This document shows, piece after piece, positions 50,374-57,956 of a DNA stretch of 64,000 bases. The notes below the pieces were generated by a model that was not told the DNA's origin, did no database searches, and saw only the letters and a program-made list of their open reading frames with translations. The DNA is taken from positions 186,001 through 250,000 of the forward strand of contig NZ_NWUX01000001.1 in assembly GCF_002374315.1 (NCBI RefSeq). Direction: 5' to 3'. This DNA comes from Vreelandella nigrificans (GTDB lineage Bacteria > Pseudomonadota > Gammaproteobacteria > Pseudomonadales > Halomonadaceae). Position 1 is the first letter of the stretch; each line of letters opens with the position of its first letter. The position numbers were made by a program, and so were the translations under genes.

Positions 50374-51222
50374 ATGCCTTCCCCCCTCGTGACCACCGAC
50401 TGGCTGCAGGAGAATCTGGATAACGAACATTTGGTACTTATCGACGCTAGCATGGCCAATGTCGTTGGCAAGGAGCCGATCATTTATGACCGTCCGATGT
50501 TGATCCCGGGAAGTTTCCGAATAGACCTCGAAGGAACGCTTTGCGATACCGGAGCTTCCCAAGCCCACGCCTTCCCGACGGAAGAGCAGTTCACGGTGGA
50601 GATCCGTAGATTGGGCATCGAGCCCGAGAGCCTCGTGGTGTTGTACGACGATCAGGGTATCTACTCGTCGCCACGCGCCTGGTGGATTCTGCGGGCTATG
50701 GGCCTCAAACAGGTGTTTGTTCTGGATGGCGGCCTGCCGCAGTGGTTGGCCGAAGGTCGGGACACCGTTTCTGCTTCGGTGTCAGATGCGGCCAAGCATG
50801 GCAGCGTGGTTGGCAAGCTCGACGACACCCTGGTTCGAGATTCTGCCTACGTTTTCCAGCACATGGAGGACGAGCAAGTAACGGTCATCGATGCGCGATC
50901 ACAGGCTCGTTTCCTGGCGCTAGCGCCAGAACCCAGGCCTGGTGTGCGCGGTGGCCACATCCCCAATTCCCTCAACCTGCCGTTTACAGAGGTGCTGGAG
51001 GGCTATCGGTTCAAGCCAGCCAGCCAGCTGGCGTCAACGTTTGCCCACCTCGCTCCCTCCCTTCAGCCCAGCAACGGACACCAACTGGTGTTTTCCTGTG
51101 GCTCCGGCATCACCGCCTGCATCATCTTATTGGCGGCCGAGCTGGCCGGGTATACTCAGTTATCACTGTACGACGGTTCGTGGGCCGATTGGGGCGGCAG
51201 TGAGTCGTTGCCGGTAGCATAG
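50374..51222 (+). CDS. 3-mercaptopyruvate/thiosulfate sulfurtransferase
   Basis: The protein is 282 aa with two rhodanese domains. The first (about 1-125) is inactive and contains PMLIPGSFRIDLE and SSPRAWWILRAMG. The second carries DARSQARFLALAPEPRPGVR, GGHIPNSLNLPF and the active loop CGSGITAC with Cys242, matching the CGSGVTA loop of mercaptopyruvate sulfurtransferases (SseA) rather than CRKGVTA of rhodaneses. It transfers sulfane sulfur to thiols or cyanide. An attC site lies 34 bases after its stop, so a catalytic gene of ordinary chromosomal type appears to be carried as a cassette. The RBS GGAG precedes the ATG by 8 bases. Confidence 0.9.
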   Translation: MPSPLVTTDWLQENLDNEHLVLIDASMANVVGKEPIIYDRPMLIPGSFRIDLEGTLCDTGASQAHAFPTEEQFTVEIRRLGIEPESLVVLYDDQGIYSSPRAWWILRAMGLKQVFVLDGGLPQWLAEGRDTVSASVSDAAKHGSVVGKLDDTLVRDSAYVFQHMEDEQVTVIDARSQARFLALAPEPRPGVRGGHIPNSLNLPFTEVLEGYRFKPASQLASTFAHLAPSLQPSNGHQLVFSCGSGITACIILLAAELAGYTQLSLYDGSWADWGGSESLPVA

Positions 51223-51256
51223 CGGATATCATCTCGCTACGAGATGAACTGGCAGT

Positions 51257-51340
51257 TCCTAACAACCGCAGGCACGGCGACGGCTTTTCTAATGCGGCTT
51301 CGCCTCCATTCCAAAGCCGCGCATGCTGCGGGCGTTACAT
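51257..51340 (+). repeat. attC recombination site 6
   Basis: It begins TCCTAACAACCGCAG and ends CTGCGGGC-GTTACAT, so the outer arms CCGCAG/CTGCGG pair exactly. Inner arms CGGCTTT and AAAGCCG flank a TAATGCGGCTTCGCC segment. At 84 bases, this is a well-formed attC. Confidence 0.85.
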
Positions 51341-51379
51341 AAGCCTACGCTGAATGCCCGCTTCTGGCCGCTTTCAGAC

Positions 51380-51661
51380 CTTCGATCCATCTGGCGAAGT
51401 TCATGATGTGCGTGAAGCTGAAAACGTTACGTTTCTAAGCTAGGTGGGCATGACGTTTTACCACCTTCTGGGGCTGAATCAGTCGGCTCTTGTTTTAAAG
51501 CTGTTTAGATTGCTAAGGGGGGCAGTGTGGTCGAATCATTACGCGAGTTGTTAACCGAGTTAGAGCAATTTGGCCAAGAAAACGATGCTGCCATTGCTGA
51601 TCGTCCGCGTCGTATGTTGAATATAGCTCGTGGTACGGGGGAGTTAGTTAACAAGATATAA
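51380..51661 (+). pseudogene. Truncated copy of the O-methyltransferase gene and its leader
   Basis: Bases 51380-51646 are closely similar to 55721-55988, covering the shared leader and the first ~40 codons of the intact methyltransferase gene. Here translation from GTG 51527 gives VVESLRELLTELEQFGQEND, then departs from the homologue after TGEL and stops at 51661. The SAM-binding domain is absent. The loss of homology at about 51646 marks a deletion or recombination breakpoint. Confidence 0.85.
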
Positions 51662-51795
51662 CAAGTCGCAGCAGTTCGCGTCCGGTGGCTGCCCTCTCCT
51701 TGGCTTCTTCGTCGCCACTCCATAGGGCGAAACCCCGGAACATGATAAGGACTAGGCCCAGAGCGGGGCGGGTAGCAGGCAGTCTTCGTAAGAAT
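51648..51795 (-). pseudogene. Possible 3' remnant of a membrane protein gene
   Basis: A minus-strand frame without internal stops reads RPALGLVLIMFRGFALWSG followed by DEEAKERAATGRELLRLV before a stop at 51648. It resembles a last transmembrane helix and cytosolic tail. It has no start and no recognised homologue, and it begins exactly where the truncated methyltransferase copy ends, so it may be the other side of the rearrangement. This call is tentative. Confidence 0.3.
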
Positions 51796-51796
51796 C

Positions 51797-52678
51797 CTAG
51801 CTACGTTGTTGCGTCCGATACTCAGTAGGACTGACACCTGTCTCTGCGCGAAAACGGTTGCTGAAATGACTGCTGGAGCCAAAACCGCAGCGTAGTGCGA
51901 TCTCGGTCATATTAAGTAATGTCTCCGTCAGCAAGTATTGCGCCCGGATAAGACGACGGTGCAGCACATAGCGATGTGGTGGGTAACCAGTGGCTTGTTT
52001 GAACATGCGGGCGAAATGGTAGTCACTTAAGCCAGTGATACCCGCCATGCATGCCAGCGTAAGGGGTTGGTTCAGGTGATGCTCAATGAACTCCACCACT
52101 CGTTTTAATTGCCACGCAGGTAGTCCACCGGTTGGGCGCAGAGTTGGCAGTCGGCGCTGGCTATAGTGGCGTAGGGTGTGTATCAATGCCATTTGGGTGG
52201 CGGAATCCAGCGCTAATTGATCCAGCGGGTCTTGCCAGTTGCTCTGACCAAGGGTGGTGCAAAACAGCTGAGTGAGCAGCGCATCCTGGGCGAAGTCGAT
52301 TTCGTCCAGTTGCACGCTTCGGCCATCTTTATCCCATACCTGTTCGATCAACTGACTCAGGTGAGTGTCGCTGAAATAGAAATGCAGTAGTGAGATAGGC
52401 CCATGCACGTCCCAACTGGTGATTAGGTTGGCGGGCATTAAACACACGCTATTGCTGGTCTCGCTGGCAATGGTTTGTGATCCCTGCCTGCGTAGGGAGT
52501 TCTCCGCGCCGTTCAGATAAACGCTCAGAGTGTGGTGGTTTGAGTGAATTTTCTCAATACGGTCTTCTTGGTTACTCCAACGGGCCAGCGCCATGCCATT
52601 TTTTAGCTGGGTGCTATTCACTAGACGCGCCTGCGTCTGTTTCATCCTGGGATAGTGGCTCAAAGTGTCGGTGAACAT
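51797..52678 (-). CDS. AraC-family transcriptional regulator
   Basis: The protein is 293 aa. An N-terminal cupin-like sensor (about 20-120: HTLSVYLNGAENSLRRQG, SISLLHFYFSDTHL-like) is followed by a C-terminal double HTH with LACMAGITGLSDYHFARMFK and MTEIALRCGFGSSSHFSNRF, ending RAETGVSPTEYR. It is divergent from the EamA transporter gene, with 168 bases between, a common arrangement in which the regulator controls the exporter. The ATG at 52678 is the most upstream; an ATG at 52645 (MKQTQARL) is also plausible. Confidence 0.87.
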   Translation of the reverse strand: MFTDTLSHYPRMKQTQARLVNSTQLKNGMALARWSNQEDRIEKIHSNHHTLSVYLNGAENSLRRQGSQTIASETSNSVCLMPANLITSWDVHGPISLLHFYFSDTHLSQLIEQVWDKDGRSVQLDEIDFAQDALLTQLFCTTLGQSNWQDPLDQLALDSATQMALIHTLRHYSQRRLPTLRPTGGLPAWQLKRVVEFIEHHLNQPLTLACMAGITGLSDYHFARMFKQATGYPPHRYVLHRRLIRAQYLLTETLLNMTEIALRCGFGSSSHFSNRFRAETGVSPTEYRTQQRS

Positions 52679-52846
52679 GGGCGGCTCCTGGGAACTGCGT
52701 TAACAGTACTCAGACTCAGCACGAAACTCAATTCAGCGAACCATTCAACCGCAAGAATAGACAAACTGGCGCAAACGCAGGCAAGTCAGCCAGCCGGGGT
52801 GAGCCGATACTATGGCCGACACTAACCACTCTGGGAATGACAAGCT

Positions 52847-53752
52847 ATGAATAGCCTTCTGTATATCTCAACAGTTCTTATCTGGGGCTCGACCTGGCTG
52901 GCTATCGCTTGGCAAGTGGGCGAGGTGGCGGTGCCGGTCTCGGTATTCTATCGTTTTCTCATCGCCGCGCTGGTGCTGTTGGCCGGGCTTACATTGTTGC
53001 GCCGACGCCAGGCTCTGCATGCCAGGGATCATCTTTTCTGCCTGTTGCAGGGGGGCTGTGTCTTTGGTTTGAATTTCTACTGCTTCTATACCGCTGCGGG
53101 TTATCTGCCCAGCGGCCTAATTGCCATCCTGTTTTCTATGTCGATACTGTTTAATGCGGCCAATGGCTACCTGTTCTTTCGCACACCGGTTCCTCGGGTA
53201 TTTTACCTGGCTTTGGCCCTTGGTCTGCCGGGCATGGCGCTGATTTTCTGGCAGGATCTGGTCACAGTTGAGGCTACGTGGGAACTGCTGGGCGCCATTG
53301 GCTTGGCGTTGTTGGGTACCTACGGGTTTTCGCTGGGTAACATGGTGTCGGTCAGGCACCAGCGATGCGGTCTGCAAATCAACACCACCAACGCCTTTGC
53401 CATGCTGTATGGAGGGATGTTGATGGGGTTGATTGCCTGGGCTCAGGGAGCCAGTTTCAGCCTGCCAGCGGAACCGAGATATCTAGGTGCCCTGGTTTAT
53501 TTGGCGGTAATAGGATCGGTGGGAGGCTTTGGTGCCTACTTTATGCTGGTCGGCCGTATTGGTGCCGGTAAGGCGGCTTATGCGACGGTATTGTTTCCTT
53601 TGGTTGCGCTGGCGCTGTCAACGGTGTTCGAGGGTTACCAGTGGCATGCGGATGCACTTATAGGGTTAGCAATGATTGTGAGTGGCAACCTGCTGATGTT
53701 TAATGCCCATCGTTTGGTTTGGCGGTGGTTGGAGGCGCCGAGCCATACATGA
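52847..53752 (+). CDS. EamA-family (DMT superfamily) transporter
   Basis: The protein is 301 aa with ten predicted transmembrane helices in two EamA repeats. It starts LLYISTVLIWGSTWLAIAWQVG, typical of YdcZ/RhtA-like DMT proteins; PSGLIAILFSMSILFNA lies at the end of repeat 1 and GRIGAGKAAYATVLFPLVALAL in repeat 2. Substrates of the family are amino acids, metabolites or drugs; none can be assigned here. It is divergent from an AraC gene that probably regulates it. Confidence 0.88.
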   Translation: MNSLLYISTVLIWGSTWLAIAWQVGEVAVPVSVFYRFLIAALVLLAGLTLLRRRQALHARDHLFCLLQGGCVFGLNFYCFYTAAGYLPSGLIAILFSMSILFNAANGYLFFRTPVPRVFYLALALGLPGMALIFWQDLVTVEATWELLGAIGLALLGTYGFSLGNMVSVRHQRCGLQINTTNAFAMLYGGMLMGLIAWAQGASFSLPAEPRYLGALVYLAVIGSVGGFGAYFMLVGRIGAGKAAYATVLFPLVALALSTVFEGYQWHADALIGLAMIVSGNLLMFNAHRLVWRWLEAPSHT

Positions 53753-53942
53753 GCGATGAGTCGATCAGGCCACCGCCATGCTCGAAGAATGCCTTAACTA
53801 CTTCGGTACGCGCATCGAGCAGTTCAGGGTCGTTGCCAACAGTATGAACAGCAGGTGGGCGAGAAAGCTGATCTAGGCATTGGGTTTTGGGGCGGGCAAT
53901 GATATGACATCGCTCCAGTGCTGGGCCGTTAATGGCTCGGAT
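53753..53942. other. Intergenic region, no gene seen
   Basis: 190 bases between convergent EamA and aldo-keto reductase genes. A short open frame reading MLEECLNYFGTRIEQF is present but has no RBS or recognisable homology, so it is not annotated. Confidence 0.5.
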
Positions 53943-54764
53943 TCACACCATCTGCAAAGGCTGCTTGCGCGTTGGCGGAGGATAGGCGGCATCGATCTGG
54001 GCCAGGTCATCGTCGTCGAGTCTGACGTTATCAGCATCAAAGTTCTGCTTTAGGTGATCCAGATTCACAGCCTTAGGAATTGCAATCACACCGGGGTGGC
54101 GCAGTGCCCAGGCGAGGGCGACTTGCGCGGTGGTGGCGCTGTGTTTGTCGGCGATGCGTTGCAGGGCGGCATCATGCAGTAGCGCGCCGCCTTGCCCGAT
54201 CGGGCAGTAGGCCATGAGCGGCATGTTTTGTTGTGCTTGCCATGGCAGCAGGTCGTGTTCAATCCCCCTTGCTTCGGGGTTGTAGAGCACCTGGTTGGTG
54301 GCGCAAGCTGGCGCGTCGAGCTCAGCTAAGTCGTCAATGTCGAAGTTCGATACACCCCAGCGTAGAACCTTGCCCTGCTCGCGCAGCCGCTCAAAAGCTT
54401 CCACTGTTTCGCTCAGCGGGTATTGGCCGCGCCAGTGCAGCAGGTATAGATCAATAGTGTCGGTGCCCAACCGCCGCAGGCTGCGCTCGCAGGCGGCTTG
54501 AACACCTTTGGTGCTGGCGTTGTGCGGGTAGACCTTGCTGACCAGATACACCTTGTCGCGCCGGTCACGGATCGCTTGGCCAACGATCTCTTCAGCACCG
54601 CCCTCGGCATACATCTCTGCGGTATCGATCAGCGTCATGCCCAGATCCAGGCCTTCACGCAGCGCCCTGATCTCAGCCTGCCGTTGCCCTGCATTCTCGC
54701 CCATATGCCAGGTGCCCTGGCCGATACGGGGTACGCTTTCTCCGCCTAGCTCTATTGTCTGCAT
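53943..54764 (-). CDS. Aldo/keto reductase
   Basis: The protein is 273 aa, an NADPH-dependent (beta/alpha)8 oxidoreductase. The catalytic tetrad is visible: Asp47 and Tyr52 in MTLIDTAEMYAEGGAEE, Lys77 in LVSKVYP, and His110 in DLYLLHWRGQYPLSET. RWGVSNFD and IPKAVNLDHLKQNFDA carry cofactor contacts. The group resembles E. coli YeaE and other methylglyoxal/aldehyde reductases. It is a single gene, with the RBS GGAGAT before the ATG. Confidence 0.9.
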   Translation of the reverse strand: MQTIELGGESVPRIGQGTWHMGENAGQRQAEIRALREGLDLGMTLIDTAEMYAEGGAEEIVGQAIRDRRDKVYLVSKVYPHNASTKGVQAACERSLRRLGTDTIDLYLLHWRGQYPLSETVEAFERLREQGKVLRWGVSNFDIDDLAELDAPACATNQVLYNPEARGIEHDLLPWQAQQNMPLMAYCPIGQGGALLHDAALQRIADKHSATTAQVALAWALRHPGVIAIPKAVNLDHLKQNFDADNVRLDDDDLAQIDAAYPPPTRKQPLQMV

Positions 54765-55118
54765 ATCGCTATCTCCTACTGTATCTCTGTGGTACTGCTC
54801 TGACTATCCGCCGCCATCGTAGTTCATGAACCAAAACAAGCACCTTGAGCAATCGAAAGCCTCCACCATGTGAAAAGCTCATCGGTGATCATGCAGGCGC
54901 TTATTTACGTCAGATTAATATCCAGCATAGCTTGGTCTAGCAAGTGCTTGAAGAAGAGCGGGTGGTTAAGGTTCTTCGGCTCTGGAGTCACTACGAATAG
55001 TGCATAAACTGCCGCTGTTAGTAGGCAATTTGTCGTTAACAGGTGATCATCAGCGGTGATTGCTCCACTTGGAAAGTGATACTATAGTGCCACTATTAGT
55101 CTGGCTCAGAGTGTGCCC
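54765..55118. other. Intergenic region before the toxin-antitoxin pair
   Basis: 354 bases without a credible gene. The end holds the operator-like palindrome at 55084-55096 ahead of the antitoxin gene. Confidence 0.5.
55084..55096 (+). promoter_or_regulatory. Candidate toxin-antitoxin operator
   Basis: ATAGTG-C-CACTAT is a perfect 13-base palindrome lying 22 bases before the antitoxin start. Phd/YefM-type antitoxins commonly autoregulate by binding such palindromes at the promoter. Confidence 0.5.
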
Positions 55119-55376
55119 ATGAAAGTTGAACTTGTTACAAACCTTAAGCGCCAAGCCACAAAAATCTTGGCAGACCTGCATCTTTCGAAAGAGCCGGTAC
55201 TGATCACTGAACATGGCAAGCCATCCGCATACCTTGTCGATGTGCAAGATTACGAGTTTATGCAGCGCCGACTAGAGCTGCTTGAGGGGCTTTCGCGGGG
55301 AGAGCGCGCTGTACTTGAGGGAAGAACGTACAGCCAAAGTGAGGCCAGGGAGAAGATGAGTAAATGGCTGAAGTAA
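55119..55376 (+). CDS. Phd/YefM-family antitoxin
   Basis: The protein is 85 aa. MKVELVTNLKRQATKILADL and VLITEHGKPSAYLVDVQDYE form the DNA-binding N-terminal fold of Phd/YefM antitoxins. The C-terminal half (LEGLSRGERAVLEGRTYSQS, EAREKMSKWLK) is the toxin-neutralising tail. The start is the ATG at 55119; the in-frame GTG at 55113 is less likely. It overlaps the toxin gene by 13 bases, giving coupled translation. Confidence 0.9.
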   Translation: MKVELVTNLKRQATKILADLHLSKEPVLITEHGKPSAYLVDVQDYEFMQRRLELLEGLSRGERAVLEGRTYSQSEAREKMSKWLK

Positions 55377-55666
55377 TTTGGACAGAGCCTGCCCTTCAAG
55401 AACTGGATGCCATCGCTGAGTACATTGCTCTGGATAATCCTGTTGCCGCAAGTCATCTGGTCAAAGACGTTTTTGATAAGACCGAGCATTTGGAAAATTT
55501 CCCCCGATCCGGACGGGTTCCTCCTGAGCTCCCCCATTCGGTATACAGGGAGATAGTGGTTCCACCATGTCGCATTTTTTATCGTGAGGATGAGAAACAG
55601 GTTCTGGTCCTTTATGTTATGCGAGAGGAGCGGCAGCTTCGTGCGTACATGCTTGGGAACAGCTAA
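55364..55666 (+). CDS. RelE/ParE-family toxin
   Basis: The protein is 100 aa. EVIWTEPALQELDAIAEYIA is the canonical ParE N-terminal strand-helix, followed by LENFPRSGRVPPEL and the strand YREIVVPPCRIFYRED; VLVLYVMREERQLRAYML closes the sheet. These features favour ParE (gyrase-directed) over RelE ribonuclease, but target choice is not certain. It partners the upstream Phd-type antitoxin. Its stop codon lies in a collapsed attC-like sequence, so the pair could once have been a cassette. Confidence 0.88.
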   Translation: MAEVIWTEPALQELDAIAEYIALDNPVAASHLVKDVFDKTEHLENFPRSGRVPPELPHSVYREIVVPPCRIFYREDEKQVLVLYVMREERQLRAYMLGNS

Positions 55667-55680
55667 CCAGGGGCGTTACT
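55662..55680 (+). repeat. Collapsed attC remnant
   Basis: GCTAAC (55662-55667) and GGGC-GTTACT (55671-55680) resemble the outer boxes of attC site 6 but only a few bases separate them; the central stem is missing. It overlaps the toxin stop codon and precedes the repeated methyltransferase leader, just as attC 6 precedes the truncated copy. Confidence 0.5.
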
Positions 55681-55720
55681 AGAATACCGTTGTCTTCGCT
55701 GCGTCAACGTCACTGATGAG

Positions 55721-55802
55721 CTTTCGATCAATCTGGTGAAGTTCATTATGTGCGTTAAGCTGAAAACGTTAAGTTTCTAAGTTAGGTGGGCATGACGTTT
55801 TA
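55721..55802 (+). repeat. Leader repeat copy 2 (copies also at 51380 and 58827)
   Basis: An ~82-base stretch containing AAGCTGAAAACGTTAAGTTT and TTAGGTGGGCATGACGTTTT matches 51380-51461 and, less closely, 58827-58909. Here it precedes the intact methyltransferase gene. Confidence 0.8.
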
Positions 55803-55869
55803 CCACCTTCTGAGGCTGAATCAGTCGGCTCTTATTTTAACGCTGTTTAGATTGCTAAGGGGGGTAAGT

Positions 55870-56460
55870 GTGGTCGAATCATTACGCGAGTTGCTAACTG
55901 AGTTAGAGCAATTTGGCCAGGAAAACGATGCGGCTATTTCTGATCGCCTACGGCGTATGCTGAATATTACCCGTGATACGGGGGAGTTTCTTTCAGTACT
56001 GACTCAAGCCACGAATGCCAAACGGGTGCTGGAAATTGGCACCTCGAATGGCTATTCCACGTTGTGGTTTGCCCAGGCAGCACAGAAGATTGCCGGGCAC
56101 GTCACGACAGTAGAGCTTTCCGAACACAAGTTCGATATGGCGGCCAAGAATTTTGAGCGCTCGGGTCTCTCTGACTACATTACCCCGCTGCAATGTGACG
56201 CTGGCGAGCTACTGGAAAGCGTGGATGATTCTTCATTCGACTTGCTCTTTCTCGACTCTAACCGCTCGGAGTATTTGCAGTGGTGGCCAAATATCAAACG
56301 AGTTCTGCGAGAGGGGGGGCTTCTTGTGGTGGATAACGCTACTTCCCATGCAGACGAAATGGCGGCTTTTATAGAACTGGTATCGGCAGACTCTGGTTTC
56401 ACCACGTGTACCGTACCAGTTGGCAAGGGGGAATTTCTGGCAACGCGCTGTGGTGGTTAA
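55870..56460 (+). CDS. O-methyltransferase (class I SAM-dependent, caffeoyl-CoA OMT-like)
   Basis: The protein is about 196 aa. The SAM site is VLEIGTSNGYSTLWFAQAA (about residue 55) with TTVELSEHKFDMA, and FDLLFLDSNRSEYLQWW carries the metal-binding Asp region of OMT_3-type enzymes; LREGGLLVVDNATSHADE follows. I prefer the GTG start at 55870 because AAGGGGGG lies about 6 bases upstream and homologues begin with SLxxLLxELExFG. Starting at ATG 55792 would add 26 residues coded by the repeated leader. A truncated duplicate lies at 51380-51661. Confidence 0.82.
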   Translation: MVESLRELLTELEQFGQENDAAISDRLRRMLNITRDTGEFLSVLTQATNAKRVLEIGTSNGYSTLWFAQAAQKIAGHVTTVELSEHKFDMAAKNFERSGLSDYITPLQCDAGELLESVDDSSFDLLFLDSNRSEYLQWWPNIKRVLREGGLLVVDNATSHADEMAAFIELVSADSGFTTCTVPVGKGEFLATRCGG

Positions 56461-56512
56461 AGGCAGCCCTTATCACGGCTTGGCTAAGCCTAGATGATCA
56501 TGAGAGAACACT

Positions 56513-56902
56513 ATGTTTCCTGTATCAATAAAAGGTGTTTTGGTCTTACCGTCTGACGAGGTAGTGCTGGCGCTCAATGATCGCAATGAGTGGGAACTGC
56601 CCGGTGGGCGTATTGAGATTGGAGAGAGTTCTACCGATTGCCTGGTTAGGGAGTTTAAGGAAGAACTGGGTATCGAGGTTGAGGCAGTCAACCTTGTCGA
56701 TACTTACCTATTTGAGGTGATACCGGATAAATATGTGTTCATCGTCACTTATAGCTGTCGCTTGATTGGGCAATTTACTCCTGTAGTGAGTCACGAGCAT
56801 CACAAGATTGAAACGTTCCCAATCGATGATTTACCGAATAATTTGCCCATAGGCTATGCGAAGTCTATTCAAAAATCGTTTTCTATGAACTTAAGTTGTT
56901 GA
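56513..56902 (+). CDS. Nudix hydrolase
   Basis: The protein is 129 aa. The complete Nudix box is present: GGRIEIGESSTDCLVREF followed by KEELGI (about residues 32-55), which binds Mg2+ and hydrolyses nucleoside diphosphate derivatives. NEWELPGG precedes it. The substrate is not identifiable. It lies 52 bases after the methyltransferase and 20 bases before a GNAT gene, so the three may be one transcript. Confidence 0.9.
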   Translation: MFPVSIKGVLVLPSDEVVLALNDRNEWELPGGRIEIGESSTDCLVREFKEELGIEVEAVNLVDTYLFEVIPDKYVFIVTYSCRLIGQFTPVVSHEHHKIETFPIDDLPNNLPIGYAKSIQKSFSMNLSC

Positions 56903-56921
56903 TGCTTAAATGGAGTTGGCA

Positions 56922-57419
56922 ATGATCAGAGAGGCTGTAGGAGGTGATTCGCTAGCAATTGCAGAGATCTATAACCACTACATTGAAAATACCGCTACTT
57001 CCTTTGAAGAAAAGCCAGTATCGGGTACCGACATCCAGGGCAGGATAGAAAGTGTGCAGGGAGTAGGCTTACCCTGGATAGTCGCAGTGGAAGACGGTGC
57101 TGTGGTGGGCTATGCCTACGCTACCAAATGGAAGGAAAGGAGTGCCTATCGATTTGCAGTTGAAGTCAGCGTCTATCTATCCAACCACATACAAGGCCGA
57201 GGCTTGGGCACAACGTTGTACGAAACCATTTTCTCTAAGCTCAAAGAAGCCGGGATTCAAACGGTGATTGGCGGCATAACACTTCCAAACCCAGCAAGTG
57301 TTGCACTGCACGAAAAAATGGGTATGAAAAAAGTGGCCCATTTTGAAAAGGTAGGATTTAAGTTCGATCACTGGCATGACGTTGGCTACTGGCAGCTAAA
57401 CTGGAATATCTGGACGTAA
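56922..57419 (+). CDS. GNAT acetyltransferase of the phosphinothricin/L-methionine sulfone type
   Basis: The protein is 165 aa. MIREAVGGDSLAIAEIYNHY and IENTATSFEEKPVS, then IVAVEDGAVVGYAYATKWKE and VYLSNHIQGRGLGTTLYETI (the acetyl-CoA loop RGLG), match the PAT/MnaT group (phosphinothricin or methionine sulfone acetyltransferase). PNPASVALHEKMGMKKVAHF and DVGYWQLNW end the protein in the expected way. I choose ATG 56922 with GGAG 7 bases upstream over ATG 56910. It may confer tolerance to glutamine-analogue toxins. Confidence 0.88.
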   Translation: MIREAVGGDSLAIAEIYNHYIENTATSFEEKPVSGTDIQGRIESVQGVGLPWIVAVEDGAVVGYAYATKWKERSAYRFAVEVSVYLSNHIQGRGLGTTLYETIFSKLKEAGIQTVIGGITLPNPASVALHEKMGMKKVAHFEKVGFKFDHWHDVGYWQLNWNIWT

Positions 57420-57749
57420 CTCATACGCGCTATCCCACCTTGCTGCGCATCGATTGAAACGATATCCCCACTCATTAGATGGGGATGTCGACAATGGTAT
57501 CTAGCACTGCGACATACAGATCCCGCGTTGAGGCTAACGCGCCCCCATGAACCCTACGCCTTTCCTTGGTCAGCCTGAAACGAGCGGGTAGCCGCCGGGC
57601 ATGACACAGATGCACAGCGTGCATTGGTTCGTCATTCAATATTGTCGATTTTTAACTAGCCATTTTCTGATCGACTTGTTGCTCAACTTTACACGATATA
57701 TGATTCGTATATGATATATATGCATTTCGTTTATTTTGTAGGGGGCGCT
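57420..57749. other. Intergenic region before the ParD-like/map operon
   Basis: 330 bases without a supported gene. It holds the hairpin at 57464-57486 and, near its end (57691-57725), an AT-rich stretch with repeated ATATATGAT-like elements that may be the promoter/operator of the ParD-like gene. Confidence 0.5.
57464..57486 (+). terminator. Hairpin after the GNAT gene
   Basis: ATCCCCA / TGGGGAT forms a 7-bp stem with a 9-base loop about 45 bases after the GNAT stop. No T-run follows, so it is a weak terminator candidate. Confidence 0.4.
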
Positions 57750-57956
57750 ATGGGTATCGTGAAAATTAATGACCAGCTACACGAAGACATTCGCAAGGCT
57801 AGCTCGGTGATGGTGCGCTCTATCAATGCACAGGCGGAGTACTGGATAAAAGTAGGCATGCTAGCTGAGGCGAATCCGAGCATGACTTTCTCTGAGATTA
57901 TGCGTGAGCAAATGAAACAAGCCGATGTCGATTTAAGGAAGGTGATCGGTGGATAA
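57750..57956 (+). CDS. ParD-like antitoxin family protein (PF11903-type)
   Basis: The protein is 68 aa. GIVKINDQLHEDIRKASSVM, then RSINAQAEYWIKVGMLAEAN, matches the ParD-like family, predicted ribbon-helix-helix DNA-binding proteins annotated as antitoxins. The start at 57750 has GGGGG 5-9 bases upstream; an in-frame extension to 57711 encodes unrelated hydrophobic residues. It overlaps the downstream methionine aminopeptidase gene by 8 bases, so the two are coupled. No classical toxin is adjacent; the aminopeptidase occupies the toxin position. Confidence 0.82.
   Translation: MGIVKINDQLHEDIRKASSVMVRSINAQAEYWIKVGMLAEANPSMTFSEIMREQMKQADVDLRKVIGG

Noticed and set aside
51505-51882. 125-aa minus-strand open frame
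   Set aside because: It overlaps the truncated methyltransferase copy and the AraC gene end and has no family resemblance.
53775-53875. Short frame reading MLEECLNYFGTRIEQF
   Set aside because: Only about 32 codons, no RBS, no known homologue; probably chance or an unrecognisable remnant.
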